NCBI GenBank assembly: GCA_035772785.1
Contig: JAOCPU010000022.1
Coordinates: 248,001 to 312,000 of the forward strand
Source of the DNA: Phlebiopsis flavidoalba
Lineage: Eukaryota; Basidiomycota; Agaricomycetes; Polyporales; Phanerochaetaceae
Direction: 5' to 3'
Length of the DNA: 64,000 nucleotides
The notes beneath the pieces were generated by a model that was not told the DNA's origin, did not search any database, and saw only the letters and a program-made list of their open reading frames with translations. Positions 33,481 through 45,593 of this stretch are shown piece by piece (the first letter of the stretch is position 1; each line of letters starts with the position of its first letter). Made by a program: the position numbers and the translations under genes.

Positions 33481-34970
33481 ATGTCTCACAATGCCACAAT
33501 ACCCACAAAATACCAACTCATGCGCGCCACCTCGCTCGCGTTCCGCGCGCAAATTAGCTCAAACCATTTCTCCCTTTACGAAGGGTCGCTCAGGCTCGTG
33601 GTATCCCATTTTGGAATGCTAGGGGGTCTCATAGAGCTGAACCTGGGCAGTGCTATGGTCGCTATACCGTGGGGCTTCTGAGGGCTGCGCCTACACCCTG
33701 ACGTGTGCGTAGACTCCGCCGCTGTGTGCGCGCAAGTTAGACGAACGAACTCACGTTGAAAAGGTTTTAGATGGAGAGTCAGCAGCAATTTAGCGGAAGA
33801 ATCAGCGTCTGACGAGCCCCCGTGGACTACCGAAAAGCATTTGCACTTCGCTCACAAGGTAAGTATGTGTGTAAGCACGTATTCAACCCACGTCTTGAGC
33901 CAACCATGTCCAGCTTTTGGACATGTTGCAAGCAACGTGCGAAACATGGCGAAATACGCGCGAAAGCTATCATAGACCGTTATTATGCCTCCATGGTATC
34001 AGCCAAGCGTGACAAGGACTAACCTTCAAGACATGCTAGTGGAAGCTTTTGTGCGCATAACAATGTTCTCTTCATCCTTCGATGGTCTGAACATTCGAGA
34101 GTCTTGTAGAAAGAGAGGAAGAAGATGCTGGGGACGCCCCATACTCCAGGGTTACTTTCGTTCCCCGACAAGCTTTCTATAACGGACCTCTGCCCCGCCT
34201 CTATCACCCAACCCGCTCATATAGGCGGCATGATCAATAGGAGAAAGAAAGCCTCTGAACGACGTTACGCGCGGGTTCGTCGCCACATATAGCGAGCTCA
34301 TGAGAGACCTTAACGCCGAAAGTCACCTTCGAGAACAAACTGGCGAGGGAACTCACGAAGGGCGAGTCTTTCGGGCGTGACATTATGACAGGCCGCAGAA
34401 TGGCGTATGTCCCTTACATCTCTGGCGTGCATATCACCACAACGTCACGGCGCACACACAGTGTTCAGCTCTCACAAAGGCACACTCGAAACTCATGTTC
34501 CGTGGTTTCCTTGCGAGATCGACCGAGCGCGCACCCCATTCCCGCCTAAACTACGTCGTGAGCAGATCGAGACTGGACTCCCGCAAGGGCACGTGTGCAC
34601 GCAAGCAAGCGACGCGAGTTTCGGGCGTGAGATGTGCGCGGGGAGGATTGCTGAAGAAGACCGTACAACGCCGGAACCAGGCGCCCACCTGCGCATGTCG
34701 TTCTCCAAAAGATGTGAGCCCAATGCGCAGGCATTTGGATGAGGTTGCGCGCGGGCAAGACGTGAGCGAGGTGGGATACGTTGGGTGGGCGAAGATACGC
34801 AGATGGGGTAACAAGTTACGAGATCCAGGTATATCCTTATGCATGGAAGGTCGAGATTCGGGAAAGGATGAGGATCAGCCGCGACTGGACGCCCTGGAAG
34901 AAGAGATTAGGAAGAGAGAACGAGGCCGTAGAGCGGAAGGCGTCCGTGGATGAGGGCCCGTCAGAAGGTG
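33481..34970 (+). CDS. Unrecognised charged protein fragments
   Basis: Plus-strand frames between 33481 and 34970 give helical, charged segments in succession: LDMLQATCETWRNTRESYHR (about 33922-33982, in shifted frame), INRRKKASERRYARVRRHI near 34230-34290, KVTFENKLARELTKGESFGR near 34323-34380, and VYPYAWKVEIRERMRISRDW near 34830-34890. They may belong to one decayed gene; no family is recognised and no clean exon model can be drawn. Confidence 0.2.
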
Positions 34971-35016
34971 TGATCTCGTCGTTTGATGTCGTCGAGTTGT
35001 GCCCACTACTATTACA

Positions 35017-35150
35017 CTATAGCTACCCACACCCCCCCCCCCGCGCCCCCCTCCTCCGAGCCATCCGCAAAACACCAATAAATCTACATTATCTACCCCC
35101 CTATAACCCCCCCTCTCTAACTCCTGAAACCTTTCTCCTACCTCATCAAA
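35017..35150 (+). promoter_or_regulatory. Pyrimidine-rich core promoter tract
   Basis: A C-rich and CT-rich tract with runs of 6-11 C ends in ATCAAAATG at 35151. Such CT tracts just before the start codon are common in highly expressed fungal genes, so this marks a likely gene start on the plus strand. Confidence 0.4.
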
Positions 35151-35520
35151 ATGTCGCCATGCGCTTGGACCCTCAGGTGTCCCGGACCGATCCTGGTTCG
35201 TGTGCGTCGTCCGCGATAACGTAACGAGGGTTCCGCATAAACGGGATCGGTACCAACAGCCCAATGGCGTCGCCTTTGAGTGGGGAAGTTTTTGCCAAGT
35301 ACGACTTGCTCTCGAGTTCCTCGGGGTTGACCGAAGTCGAGCCCAGCGTGCTTGGGTCGCCCAGGGACACCCAAACCCCCCTGGCTGTTACTCCGTCCCC
35401 CCCCCCCGTATTAACTGCGCCCAAAGTACATACGCCCCCGGCCCCCCCCGACCCCGCTGTAAAGTGTAAATGTGCGAGTAGGTTCGGGTGGGTGAATGTG
35501 ACAAACAGCACATACTAACG
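35151..35520 (+). CDS. Unrecognised gene start, low-complexity protein
   Basis: Two ATGs (35151 and 35159) follow the CT-rich tract. After frame changes the sequence reads RINGIGTNSPMASPLSGEVF (in part at 35240-35295), then a Pro/Thr-rich stretch (RDTQTPLAVTPSPPPVLTAP) to about 35460 and a stop at 35518. No family is recognised. Whether it continues across an intron is unclear. Confidence 0.25.
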
Positions 35521-35639
35521 ACAGTAAGCGGGTACTCAATGGTCAGGCAAAATGTGTGGAATAATCTCACCTCACGTCTGGTCAAAGTTTAAAGTTAAGC
35601 GTCATGACCAACTTTGTGGAATGACGACGAGGTACTACT

Positions 35640-37760
35640 CACCCCATCCACATGTTACCTGAAGCTAGGTCCCAGTCCATTGGGAACCTTTACGTCTCCG
35701 TCCAGGCCGCACAGAACCTAGCCTCCAGAGGTGCCATGTCCGGGAAATCAGGCAGCTCGTCCCCTTCGAGACTGGGAACGGGGGACGGCGTGCGGGACCT
35801 CTTCTTCTCACCATCGCCCTCAACCTCTGAGGCATCTCCCGCAAAGAGTCAGGCTCATCGGCCGCCCACGATCCTCTTCCTCAGCGATGATGACCTCTTG
35901 GAAGCGCGTCCTGCGGGACGGGGACAACGGGCGATTTCGGCGACGCCTTAGGATCCTCCTCCGCCTCGGGAACAGGGGCATTGCGTGCGTCCCACAGCCA
36001 CTGGTCGCGCGTGCGGGCCGCAGAGGTGGGAACGTATCGGTCCTCCGGAGGCCCGTCGTGTCCGTTTCGGTGCGCCAGAACGCGGCCCTGCGAGTCGATG
36101 CGCTGGATGGCGCGGTTCTTACGCGCGCCGCGTTCTTCGGGCTGCAGGACGTCGCGGGGCCAAAGGTTTGTCGACCGGCAGAGCGCAACATCAATGTACT
36201 TCTGTGCTTGTGTCGGTCAGTGCCTCGAGCGCGGGGATGTTTCTGTCGACCAAAGGAGGATGCTCAACGGCCAGCGGCGGAATGGTCCCTGCCCGGGGGC
36301 GTAGACTTTCTGGGTGTTTTGCACGCCAAGCTGGTGGAGTGCCGTAAGCGTGCTGCACAAGTTGAGACGGCGTGGCGGAGCTCACCAAGCCCTCTATCTC
36401 GACCATCTCACCCCGGAAGCGACCACGACCGCCGAATGGAGTGATAGTCCATCCGCCAATCTCTTCCCTTTTAAATGGCCAGTCTTCCCTGTCAGAAAAA
36501 TGAACGGGAACTGGGTCGGCTCTCGAGGGATTGGTCGCCCGCAGAGGTTGATACAAGAAAAAGCGGCGCCTTCCATCTGGGATGCACGGTCAGCCCCAGA
36601 GGTATCCTCGACCCACACGTTGCTCACAGGGGGGACTCACGTCGTCAAAGGACATCATGCCGCTACGCTTGATGTTGATACCGAGGTAATATTTGATGTC
36701 ACCGGAGAAGGCACCGACCTCGCTGTGTGTTTGAAGGTCGCTAGAGAAAGCATTCCTGTTACCACACCGCAGTGTCAAAAACAAGGCCGCACGTACGAGG
36801 AAGTGGTATTCTTGTGACATTCTGTGCGTCACACGTAAATATTATCGCAGGATGGGGAAGGTAGTGTACATACGGTAGAGTCTTGTTTCTGCTCTTTGAT
36901 GTCTTTGGGAAATACTGGGATTTCGAAAGGCTACGAACACTCAGTCCACAAAGCGACCACGTCGTAGAGAATTTTACTCACGAAGACAAGTGTCTTGCCG
37001 GGTCTGTAGCTTCTCTTTTGAGCCGCGGGTCGTCTCAGCACTCCACAAGTTGGCGCGGTATCTGACATAGGGAACGCTGGTCACTGCGAACACACTAGAT
37101 GCACTAGCTAAACACTAGTATGGTTCAGTCACGTTCTTCAGAGATAATTTGATCTCGTACCCATAAATCAACGGAAACGATGGGATCACTCTTCTCCAGG
37201 CGCAGGCGTAACTCGCCCCGGATTTTGGCTAACGATTCGAAACCTTAGCATCATGGAGCAAGTCTATCTGTCCAACTCACTATTGTCGTAATACCTTGGA
37301 AACATTGCCGTGGGCTACGAGTCCCGCATAACTGAAAAAGACGAGAGTGCAATACGGCGCAGCGTCCTCGTTTGCACCAAACGCCTGCCAGCTGTACGCG
37401 TGGGCTGCTGTGTACGGATGACCAGACAAGTCGATGGTCCTCAGTCCCAGGCATCCTGGAGGTTCCCCCGGTGGGTCCTTGTTGTACCATGTCGGGGCGC
37501 CAAGACGCGAGATTTCGGGCCTTCTCTCCGCTTGGGTACCTTTGGTCCGCCAAAGAGCTGTGAAGTGAAGCTGGTGACGCTCTCTGCGATGGGACCGCAC
37601 AGAGTGGATGGAGATGCCGCCGGCCGACCTAATAGGAGAGTCGCATCCGCGGACTTTTTCATCTTCATCACCAGCAGGCTTTCGCGGGACTTCGTCGAGA
37701 GCCCAGGAGGCGGCGCATCTGCCGAGCCTGTGGCGGAGTTCTTCCTCAGAACGTTCTTGA
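35640..37760 (-). CDS. Unrecognised multi-exon gene
   Basis: Minus-strand frames appear to form one multi-exon gene. From the 5' side: KSADATLLLGRPAASPST (about 37605-37660), GAPTWYNKDPPGEPPG and YTAAHAYSWQAFGANEDAAP (37340-37500), and a segment reading ILYDVVALWTECS (about 36940-36985). Then comes GDIKYYLGINIKRSGMMSFD ending at a GTGAGT junction near 36638. The next exon has DREDWPFKREEIGGWTITPF with GRFRGEMVEIEGL (36395-36500), followed by DSQGRVLAHRNGHDGPPEDR (about 36030-36090) and a charged C-terminal region. The long open stretch at 36191-36556 supports coding on this strand. The family is not recognised, and ends and exon limits are approximate. Confidence 0.35.
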
Positions 37761-38999
37761 GCAGCGTGTCGACATGTCGGCGGTGTGCTGGAGGCGGACT
37801 ACGATCGAAAGAAAAGGCAAGGGGGGGTTCTACTACGCCGCTCTTTTATCGTTACGCGGGTACCGGTGTGTCTGCTATGGTGGCATTTGGCTAAGCAGCT
37901 ACATCAGCGCAAGTCTATACCGCTCGCCAGGAACACCCCGCTATGCGCGACATGCGGAGGCAGAGGCTGACGCTTGTCGGAGCACATGGGCTCGTGGTAC
38001 GGACCAATGTGGTGCAAAACGGCTTAGTTATTACGGGAAAAAAAAGCCACCGTCCAACACAGGCGCAACCCCTTGGGTGAGTATGCACTGTAATACTTAG
38101 GTGGTAGGGAGGTCTTGTAGAAGTAAGTAGTTCCCGGACTTTCGAAAAGGGTTGCAATGTTCGAAGAGTCTTTTCATTCTTATCGGGGAATTATTCAGCC
38201 TTAGATCGAAGAGTAAACGCCATTCCGAGACCGTAAGCAGCGGCTCATTAAATGATGAGATGTGGTTCGCTTAGTCTAGATCTCGGACTCGCACGGGCAC
38301 TTGAAAGACTCGGTCCAGGAACAAGATGTGTTTCAGGCGCTTAGCTATTGAGCACCGACGTCCGCACCGTCCAGCAACGGTTTACGCAATACCGACGACA
38401 GTCTTTCCACATACATCATAGACTCTAGGAGTATGGTGTGCGGTATTTAGCTGAACGACCACTAGGATGTCGGCGATTGCATGTCGAACGGGAGTAAGTG
38501 ACCGCCCTCAGGAAAGGTGCATTGATCGGAGTAAGTAGCCGTCTCAATTGAGCTTACGTATTCCACGTGAGTTAAACACTGCTAAACACATGCATACGTC
38601 CGAGTCCTCGTTTGACTTTTACCTCGACTTTCCATGTTTCGTTTTTGCATCATACACTTTCCTGTGCTAGAATACTTCGCGCGATGCGACATACATAAGA
38701 CCTGCAACTCGACCAATCATTCAAATCTTCTGCATCAATAGGAAGCGACAGCAGCACAGGCTCAGGTATTGTTGAGTGGGCCCGTATATTATGAACATCA
38801 TCAGTCCAGGCTAAACACAGGTTACCTAGAGTGCGCAATGATATGACAGCCACAGCAGGCTGGCCATGGCTTACCCAGCTACGACGACCTTTGGCTGGAA
38901 CACTAATCAATCGAGTTGGACGAAGCGTGCTTAGACGCGGTCACCGGCCCACTGTGTGAATGGTATGGCGATGCATACTCCGATGATGTAACGGGAATC
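37761..38999. other. No gene recognised
   Basis: About 1.2 kb with only short open frames. It separates the unrecognised minus-strand gene from the F-box array. Confidence 0.4.
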
Positions 39000-39006
39000 C
39001 CGTGTA

Positions 39007-39012
39007 TATAAA
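39007..39012 (+). promoter_or_regulatory. TATA box of F-box copy A
   Basis: TATAAA, 81 bases before ATG 39093. The spacing nearly equals that of copies B and C. Confidence 0.6.
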
Positions 39013-39092
39013 GTCGTAAGCAATTGACGTTTTGATCGCCAACTGAATTAGCCCACCATCCACAGGTGAACGGGATCAACTCTGCACTCACG

Positions 39093-40747
39093 ATGGGCAT
39101 CTGGGCTACACTCTGTCTTCTATGTGGCGTTGCGCCCTCTGGAGGGCCGCGATATCTTGCTGCCCAACTGTAGCTTCGAGATGGAGGAGCACCTGGTCTC
39201 CGTGTCCAGAGAGCTCTTTCAACTTGGTATAACTGGTGTGAGGTCAAAGAGAGAGTTACAAGGTGTTCTTGAGGATGCATTTGATGCGGCGAATTCCTAC
39301 TCTCGACATCTTCCGCGAGGATATGGGGCGGGCGACTATTGTCAAGACTACGTTGGGATCGGCTACTGGGGGTAGTGAAGGAAACGTTTAATGGCAGTAG
39401 ACCCGAGCCCCTAATCCCAGACGGGAGGCGCGTTGAGGTCCGTCGTCTTCGCCACTCGGATTCCGATTGCGGCGGCGGCTTCAATACAGTCATTGAAGAG
39501 CGCGCGATGACGGCACGTCAGAACAAGTACCCCGTCAAACCTATTGCTATTCACCCTGCCTCTTTTCTATGCCAACACTGTTTTCACTACCTCGCCGCAT
39601 GGCTGGAAACAGAAGATTTACCGCTCCGGAGCCATGCTTTCCCAAACGATCCGGAGCCGCTTTCCTTTGCCGGTGAGCTCTATGAAGTGGTCAACTCCCA
39701 CAAAACTTGGCAAGGTGCGTAGATCACCTGCCGTAATTTGGCCAGCACTAAACCCCCGGTTTGAAAGGTGTCCTAGGAGAGATTGAATATGATGGTATCG
39801 AGAATTCCTTCGATCATGGCCAGGATTTTGTCCTTCCTGGTTGCTGGAAGGATGCTCGAAATACTGCTTCCGCCATCAAGATGGGTCTACGAAGGAAGGA
39901 GCTTTTTTTCCAGCCCTTGTCCGCGACTCGAGAGTGTGGATGTTCATGAGGCCGAACATGTATGTGAATTATGTGCCAATCACGCCGATCCTAGCTGAAT
40001 CATCTGCATAACAGCTGGCCTCATCCGCCGGAAACTATTCGCCCACCCAAATTTGCGGAGTTTAATCCTGGGCATATACCCATTATACTGGCTGTTCTAC
40101 CTCTTGAGCTCCTCATACCACTGCTCGCTCGGCTGCCCGTTTCATCCATCCTCGCGCTCTCTGCTACCTGCCGATCACTTCGCAACTTCATTACCCAACC
40201 CACCACTCCTTGACTCCGTCCTGAGAGAGGCAATTGCGCGCGGCTCTCTCAGATGGATACTTCCAGTAAGATCCATCCCCCGAAGAGCGAGAACAACGCT
40301 GCCCGCGGGGCACTTTTGGAATGGCGATCGAAGTACCAAGAAGCCGAGGAGCCCGAGGGGAATGGCCAAAGCGTTGACCAAGACGATGCTCCCTCCTCAG
40401 CTGATGAAAAAGGTTTCCACTTTACTTTCTTCCCGAGCGACGATGAATACGACGTGATGCTGAGCCGGAAAAATGAGGGGCCAGAAGAAGGACACGACGA
40501 AGAAGACACAGGAGGCGAGGAGCCCCCGCGGAACTCCTTGCGTCCCAAGACTTTCCTCGTCTTGCGTTCGTACACGCGTGCTTTGAGTCTGACTCCATGA
40601 TGAACCGTAAGCGTCTTTGGGGGCCAAGTGAAGAGGTTCGACGTGCTATGGAGGGAGTACAGAACGGATGGGTGGAAAGACCAAATCTTCTATTCCTCCG
40701 CCGAGCTCAGGCTGGAGGAACGGCGCGAGCCACAACAGTCTTCATAG
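39093..40747 (+). CDS. F-box protein, tandem copy A (frame interrupted)
   Basis: F-box proteins supply substrates to SCF ubiquitin ligases. Parts in order: an N-terminal domain opening MGIWATLCLLCGVAPSGGPR, RGYGAGDYCQDYVGIGYWG (about 39318-39375), IHPASFLCQHCFHYLAAWLE with paired cysteines (39549-39608), SFAGELYEVVNS, then after an intron EYDGIENSF and a cysteine-tryptophan segment ending in MFMRPN. The C-terminal F-box region reads LPLELLIPLLARLPVSSIL in shifted frames (40095-40160), with DSVLREAIARGSLRWILPV (about 40210-40265). An acidic hinge (EEDTGGEEP) follows, then the C-terminal signature DSMMNRKRLWG (about 40590-40622). Start and stop agree with the other copies. Several one-base frame breaks are present. 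Confidence 0.7.
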
Positions 40748-41250
40748 ACGGTTCACGATCATCTTGGGGGTGTATTGAGCTTTGATAATATGTACTCTTG
40801 GGCTTTTAATTTATGCACTGGTTATTGCCGTTTTACATTGAACATACAGTGTCGTGAAATTCGTGCGATGTGGGCGGCAAGTGCGATCAGTGATTACATA
40901 AGCCATGGCCTACCCGCCGAGTCGGAGGCGGGAGCCCTTCTGCAACTTACCCACGGCATGCCTCGAGCTTCCTGACACAAGCACCTGTTACACGCTTTAT
41001 TGATAGCAGAACAGCCTCCATCGACATCGTCCATATTGTTGCCGAAGTTATCTGCCCGCGAAACCGCCAAGCGATGTCGTTGAAGGACTGATCACAACTA
41101 TCGAGTTTCAGATTAATGATGACTTTCGTTGAATTGAGGCGGTAAGGCTCCTTTTATGTTCAGTTGCTCCGACAGTTGACTCACGACGAGTCAGTCCGGC
41201 CTCCTTGAGGTTTTCTTCGGCTACCCGATCCCACGCAAGCGGGCGACGGC

Positions 41251-41300
41251 GCGGCCTTTGGCATCCCGCCGTTCCTTTGATGCGCCTCTTGATTGCACCT
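41251..41300 (+). promoter_or_regulatory. Upstream motif shared with copy C
   Basis: GCGGCCTTTGGCATCCCGC followed by GATGCGCC lies 110-160 bases before ATG 41409. Copy C has the TTGGCATCCCG word twice in its own upstream region. Confidence 0.5.
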
Positions 41301-41326
41301 ACGAGACGCGTTGATATCGATACGAG

Positions 41327-41332
41327 TATAAA
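41327..41332 (+). promoter_or_regulatory. TATA box of F-box copy B
   Basis: TATAAA, 77 bases before ATG 41409. Confidence 0.6.
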
Positions 41333-41408
41333 TGGGACCACCCACTCGAACACTCCTCTTGAGAACACGCACAGGGCACCCCAGTATTAGCTTTTCTCTG
41401 CACACTCC

Positions 41409-43073
41409 ATGGGGCTGCTGGGATACACTCTGCTTTCTATGCGGTGTTTTGACCCCCCAGTGGAGGACCTCGGCACCTCACTGCGGGAAAAGCTGGAGTC
41501 TCGACGAGAATCTAAAAACTGTCATTGAACAACTCCGCGAGCTGGACGTGAAGGTCCTAGGCAAAGGTGGCAACGACGCAGAGCTTTTCTTCGCATCGTC
41601 AAAGAGGGCTTTCTTAGCGCCGAGGACATCAACAGTGGCTATTTGCCCGGAGGATACGGCGAAAACGACTACTGCCAAAACTACGTTGGAATCGGGTATT
41701 GGGACGACGACATGGACTATTTGAGTACTTCAGACGGGCCGTGTCTGGGTCTTTGGTCTCTGATTCCAGATGGGAGAGAAGTCGAAATTCTTCGCCTCCG
41801 TCATGCAGATGGTTTACGGGGGCAAGTTCAATACAGTGCTTGAAAGGATGAGGATGGCGTGACGGAAGAGGTCTCTCGGTACCCTACTACTGCGACCCTG
41901 ACAATTCACCCTGCCTCTTTCTCTGCGAGCATTGCTATCATTTTCTCGCTGCATGGATCGAAACGAGCAACATGCCGGAACGCAGCCATGCATTTCCTAA
42001 CGACCCCAAGCCACTTTCGTTCGTCGGAGAGAACTGTATGAAGTAGTCAACTCACTCAACACGCAACGAGGTACGCATTCGGTCTTTCTGGCTTTAATCA
42101 ACTTTGCTGAACTCTATTTGCCAGGCTCCGAGGGAATCCCCTTGCAGAGATGGAGTACGATGGTATCGAGGACTCCCTAGAGCAATGTCAAGACTTTGTC
42201 TTTCCCGGCTGTTGGAAGGATGCTCGAACGATTGCGCCGGCCATAGAGGCCGGCCTGCGAGGCGAGAGGCTGCTGCCTGCCATCATGCGAGACTCACGAG
42301 CCTGGATGTTCATGAGGCCGAACATGTACGTTTTCCCCAGTGTTTTCTCCCCTTGTGCTACACACTCATCGCTTGTACCAGCTGGCCTTCCCCACCCGAG
42401 AAGTGCGACAACACACCCAAATTCACGGAATTTCCTCAGGGAACAATGCCCCTCTTGGGTCCCTTCCGACGGAACTTCTCATACCACTCCTCGCTCAACT
42501 CCCTCTTGTCTCTATCCTTGCATTGTCTGCGACATGCCGGTCACTACGTAGCCTCATCACGGACCCGCCATTTCTCGACTACGTTCTGAAAGAAGCGATA
42601 GTGCGTGGCTCACTCAAGTGGATCTGTCCCGTGAGCACGATCCCGAAGAGTGAGAACAACGTCGCCACGCGAGGCACTCATCAGGTGGCTGAGCCATCGA
42701 AAGGGTGAAGATCACGCAGATGGAGGGCCGACAGGACAACAAGTACACGAAACAATTTTCTCCAAATTCGGGAGATGAGAGGCTCGGGGGGCGGCGAAGA
42801 CAGGATTGAGGAGCAGGAGCAGGAGGAGCAGGAGGACGAGGCACCTGATGAGGAAGACATCGGGCGGCGAAGATCCCACAGCACTCCTCGCGTCTCAAGA
42901 TTTTCCTCGACTCGAGTTCATCCGCGCGTGTTGGGAATCAGACTCTATGATGAATCGCAAGCGCCTTTGGGGGGTCAGGTGAAGAGATTCGAAGTGTTGT
43001 GGGAAGGACTACAGGATTGAATGGACGGCAACAGCAGATATTTTACTCTTCCGCTGAGCCGAGCAACGGATAG
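41409..43073 (+). CDS. F-box protein, tandem copy B (frame interrupted)
   Basis: Best preserved of the tandem copies. It starts MGLLGYTL at ATG 41409. The N-terminal domain includes LPGGYGENDYCQNYVGIGYW (41643-41705), DDDMDYLSTSDGPCLGLWSL and IPDGREVEILRLRHADG (41700-41815), then IHPASF and SHAFPND-like segments. After an intron come EYDGIEDSLEQCQDFVFPGC with WKDARTIAPAIEAGLRGE (42150-42265) and DSRAWMFMRPNM at a splice site. The F-box reads SLPTELLIPLLAQLPLVSIL and ALSATCRSLRSLITDPPFLD (42463-42580). The C-terminal block (DSMMNRKRLWG type) is present in shifted frame near 42945-42985, ending IFYSSAE and a stop at 43071. Frame breaks lie mostly in the first and last thirds. Expected role: SCF substrate receptor (by family). 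Confidence 0.75.
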
Positions 43074-43387
43074 CGACTGAGAGGTGAGTCAGTTACATGG
43101 CCCGATGGCCCTCCGGATTAGCTCCTGTAATGACAGATGAGCCTTTTTTCCTACTCTCTTCTCAGAGGGTCACCAGGCTCTACTACTATTTCGATGTTGA
43201 CATCCCTAATAATACAAGAGAGCTTCATTTTATTGTTTCACGTGCCTGAGAGCCTCGAGGAGAATCTGTGCTCATAGCCACTATCGTCCCATGCCATGAG
43301 CCCAGCTCGAGTCATTCCGTCTCATTAAGGATAAAAGCTTGTTTGTCGAAATCGCACGCGATAGTCAGAATTGAATGGGCACAGTAA

Positions 43388-43475
43388 TCTTGGCATCCCG
43401 ACGCAGCGGGCGCATCAGCTCAAATGACGGGGCGGCCTTGGCATCCCGCGGCCAGGGCGCATCAATTCAAGGGCG
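43388..43475 (+). promoter_or_regulatory. Duplicated upstream unit of copy C
   Basis: Two direct units of about 40 bases, each starting TTGGCATCCCG and containing GGGCGCATCA followed by a TCAA word (from 43390 and 43438). The second is preceded by GCGGCC as in copy B. They may be binding sites or a short promoter repeat. Confidence 0.5.
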
Positions 43476-43612
43476 GAGGTCATTGGCCTGGCTCACGCAT
43501 CCAGGGCAATACTTCGGTAACTTGCGTCCTGCGACCACAGCGGGCAAAAGTTGTCAGCGATGAGAGTTCTCACTCACAACATCGGTGCCTCAGCTCACTG
43601 AGTATAAGAGCT

Positions 43613-43618
43613 TTTGGC
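43613..43618 (+). promoter_or_regulatory. TATA box of F-box copy C
   Basis: TATAAG, 79 bases before ATG 43697, nearly the same distance as in copies A and B. Confidence 0.55.
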
Positions 43619-43696
43619 CACGTCTACCATTTCAGCTAAGCCTAACGACCCCAGATCATTCGACACTCAGGCTGAAAACCTAGTCACAGGCCCACG

Positions 43697-45593
43697 ATGG
43701 GATTCTGGCACACACTCTGTTCACCTTTGTGGCGTAGCACCGAACGGCGGCCCACAATACCTCGCTTGCAGACTGGCGTCTCGACGAGGAACTCCCAGAC
43801 ATTCTACCAGAATTTCGCCAACGGGGTTCATTGGGACCCACCTTAGATGATGCGGAACTTTGCGCATCCTCAAGGCAGAGCTTCGGCTCAGGCATAGCAG
43901 GTCACGATGCTATTTGCCTGCAGGCTATGGCTACTGCGATTACTCCCAGACATGCGTTGGAATCGGCTACGTCTGGGACGAAGAGCGAGTTCAGCGTGGG
44001 CCGGTGGGGATTCTCCGGCTAGAGAGAACTAATTTGGGTGCCAAGATGGAGAGAGTCTGGGCGTCGTGGTGTTTTGCGCCTCACGCAATTGCAGACTGAT
44101 AACGTGTCGGAAAAATTCAACACCGTGCTGGAAAGGAGCTCTGGATGGAAAGACGAAGGAATCTCTCGTCGCACGTATTGCGCTTCCGGTGGACTCCCCC
44201 TGTCTTTTCTTCTGCGAACGCTGCTATTACTATCTCCGCTGCTTGGCTGGACATGGGAATCCTTCCTGCTCGTGGAAGAGATCAAGCTTTCGCATGGATG
44301 TAAACCCGAGGATCTCACCTTCCCCGGAGGATACATCTAACGAGATCATAATTCGCGTAAACAGCAACCAGGTATGTCTGTATAGGAAGCATGATGCTCG
44401 GACTCCTCTCGGTAGGCTATAGCGGACTATTCAGAAATCGAGTACGATGGATTTGAAAGTCCTTGGACCAATGCCAGGATATGTGTTTCCCGGCTTGGCT
44501 GAAGGTTCTCGCTACACGGCACCTATCCATAGCTGCTGGTCTGCGGGGTGACGATCCTTCTTGCCGAGCTCATAATGACGCGATTCCGCGTTTGGTATGT
44601 TTATGAGAACCGCACATGTAAGATCCCTTGCTTTGATATTGATTGTGTCCATTAACTTTCTCCGTCCACCTATGTCAGCTGTCCACGCCCCCATGAGACT
44701 GACATATACAATCGAGTAGCTTTACCGCTATACAGTCATTAGCAAGTTCCCGACTGCTGAGGAGCCATTGACACGGGCGAAAAAGACACACACATAGGGA
44801 CCCTAAAACTAACTACCCTGGTCTCTTCACGTCTGCATACGCAGTACTTTCTCCAGCCGCGCCATCGGTACAACACAGCTACACGGTCTCGATTTGCGCT
44901 GTCCTTCAGACTTGGCATTAACCTTGCTGTACTTACATAAGCCTACTCGCTCAGGTGACTCGGTGGTCAGGTTCGTTGGCCGCCGACGGTGTTGTGAAGA
45001 GAAGGGCTCGGTACTCCCTCTCCCACCCTGATCCGTGGTTCCGCGTCGGTCTTTCGTTGGATTCAAACCCTGTGGGGAGGCTGGTACCGACAGCGGAGAA
45101 GGGGAGCGAGTAACGGCAGCCTCGGAACGAGACCAACAACGCGCCGGACGGCGTTCGTTGGCCCAGTGGATGTCTTATAGGATTGAAGACTACCAACGAG
45201 AAACGCCTGCTCGCCAAGGAGATGAAAGCGAAGACGATGTGTCTCTTGCTCTGACCACGAGGGCTTGAAAAGTGGCTCGGGACACCAAGAAAACGGTAAC
45301 GACGATACTATGAGACTGTGCGGGGGAGTTGGATGATTAAAGCGAAGAGGATGACATGTGACGAGGAAGACGACGGTGGCGAAGACCCTGCATCGATCCT
45401 CGCGTCCCCCAATTTTCCGCGCCTGGCCTTCATTCGATTCGCGCATGTTGGAACTCGGACTCGATGATGAACCGTGCAAACGTCTCTGGGGCCAGGTGAA
45501 GAGATTCGAGTTTTATGGAGGATTACAGGACATGAACGGGTGCGCAGGAGCAAGTATTCTATCCGTCTGCCGGAGCTCGATGTAGCACAGTGA
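43697..45593 (+). pseudogene. F-box protein, tandem copy C (strongly degraded)
   Basis: Same family as copies A and B. MGFWHTLC at ATG 43697 is followed by shifted remnants of the N-terminal domain, including a GYGYCDY-like stretch near 43925 and CLFFCERCYYYL near 44200-44240, which keeps the paired-cysteine CERC motif. EYDGFES and AAGLRGDD segments occur near 44440 and 44530, and MFMR near 44600. The F-box itself is hard to see. The C-terminal signature survives as SMMNR and CKRLWGQVKRFEF near 45455-45515, ending ELDVAQ with a stop at 45591-45593. Damage is heavier than in copies A and B, so this is the best pseudogene candidate of the array. Confidence 0.6.

Noticed and set aside
38903..39493. 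196-codon minus-strand open frame
   Set aside because: It lies antisense to the N-terminal domain of F-box copy A, which has the family match, TATA box and start.
45000..45300. Plus-strand charged open frame at 45035-45268 as its own gene
   Set aside because: It falls inside degraded F-box copy C, in the position of its acidic linker.
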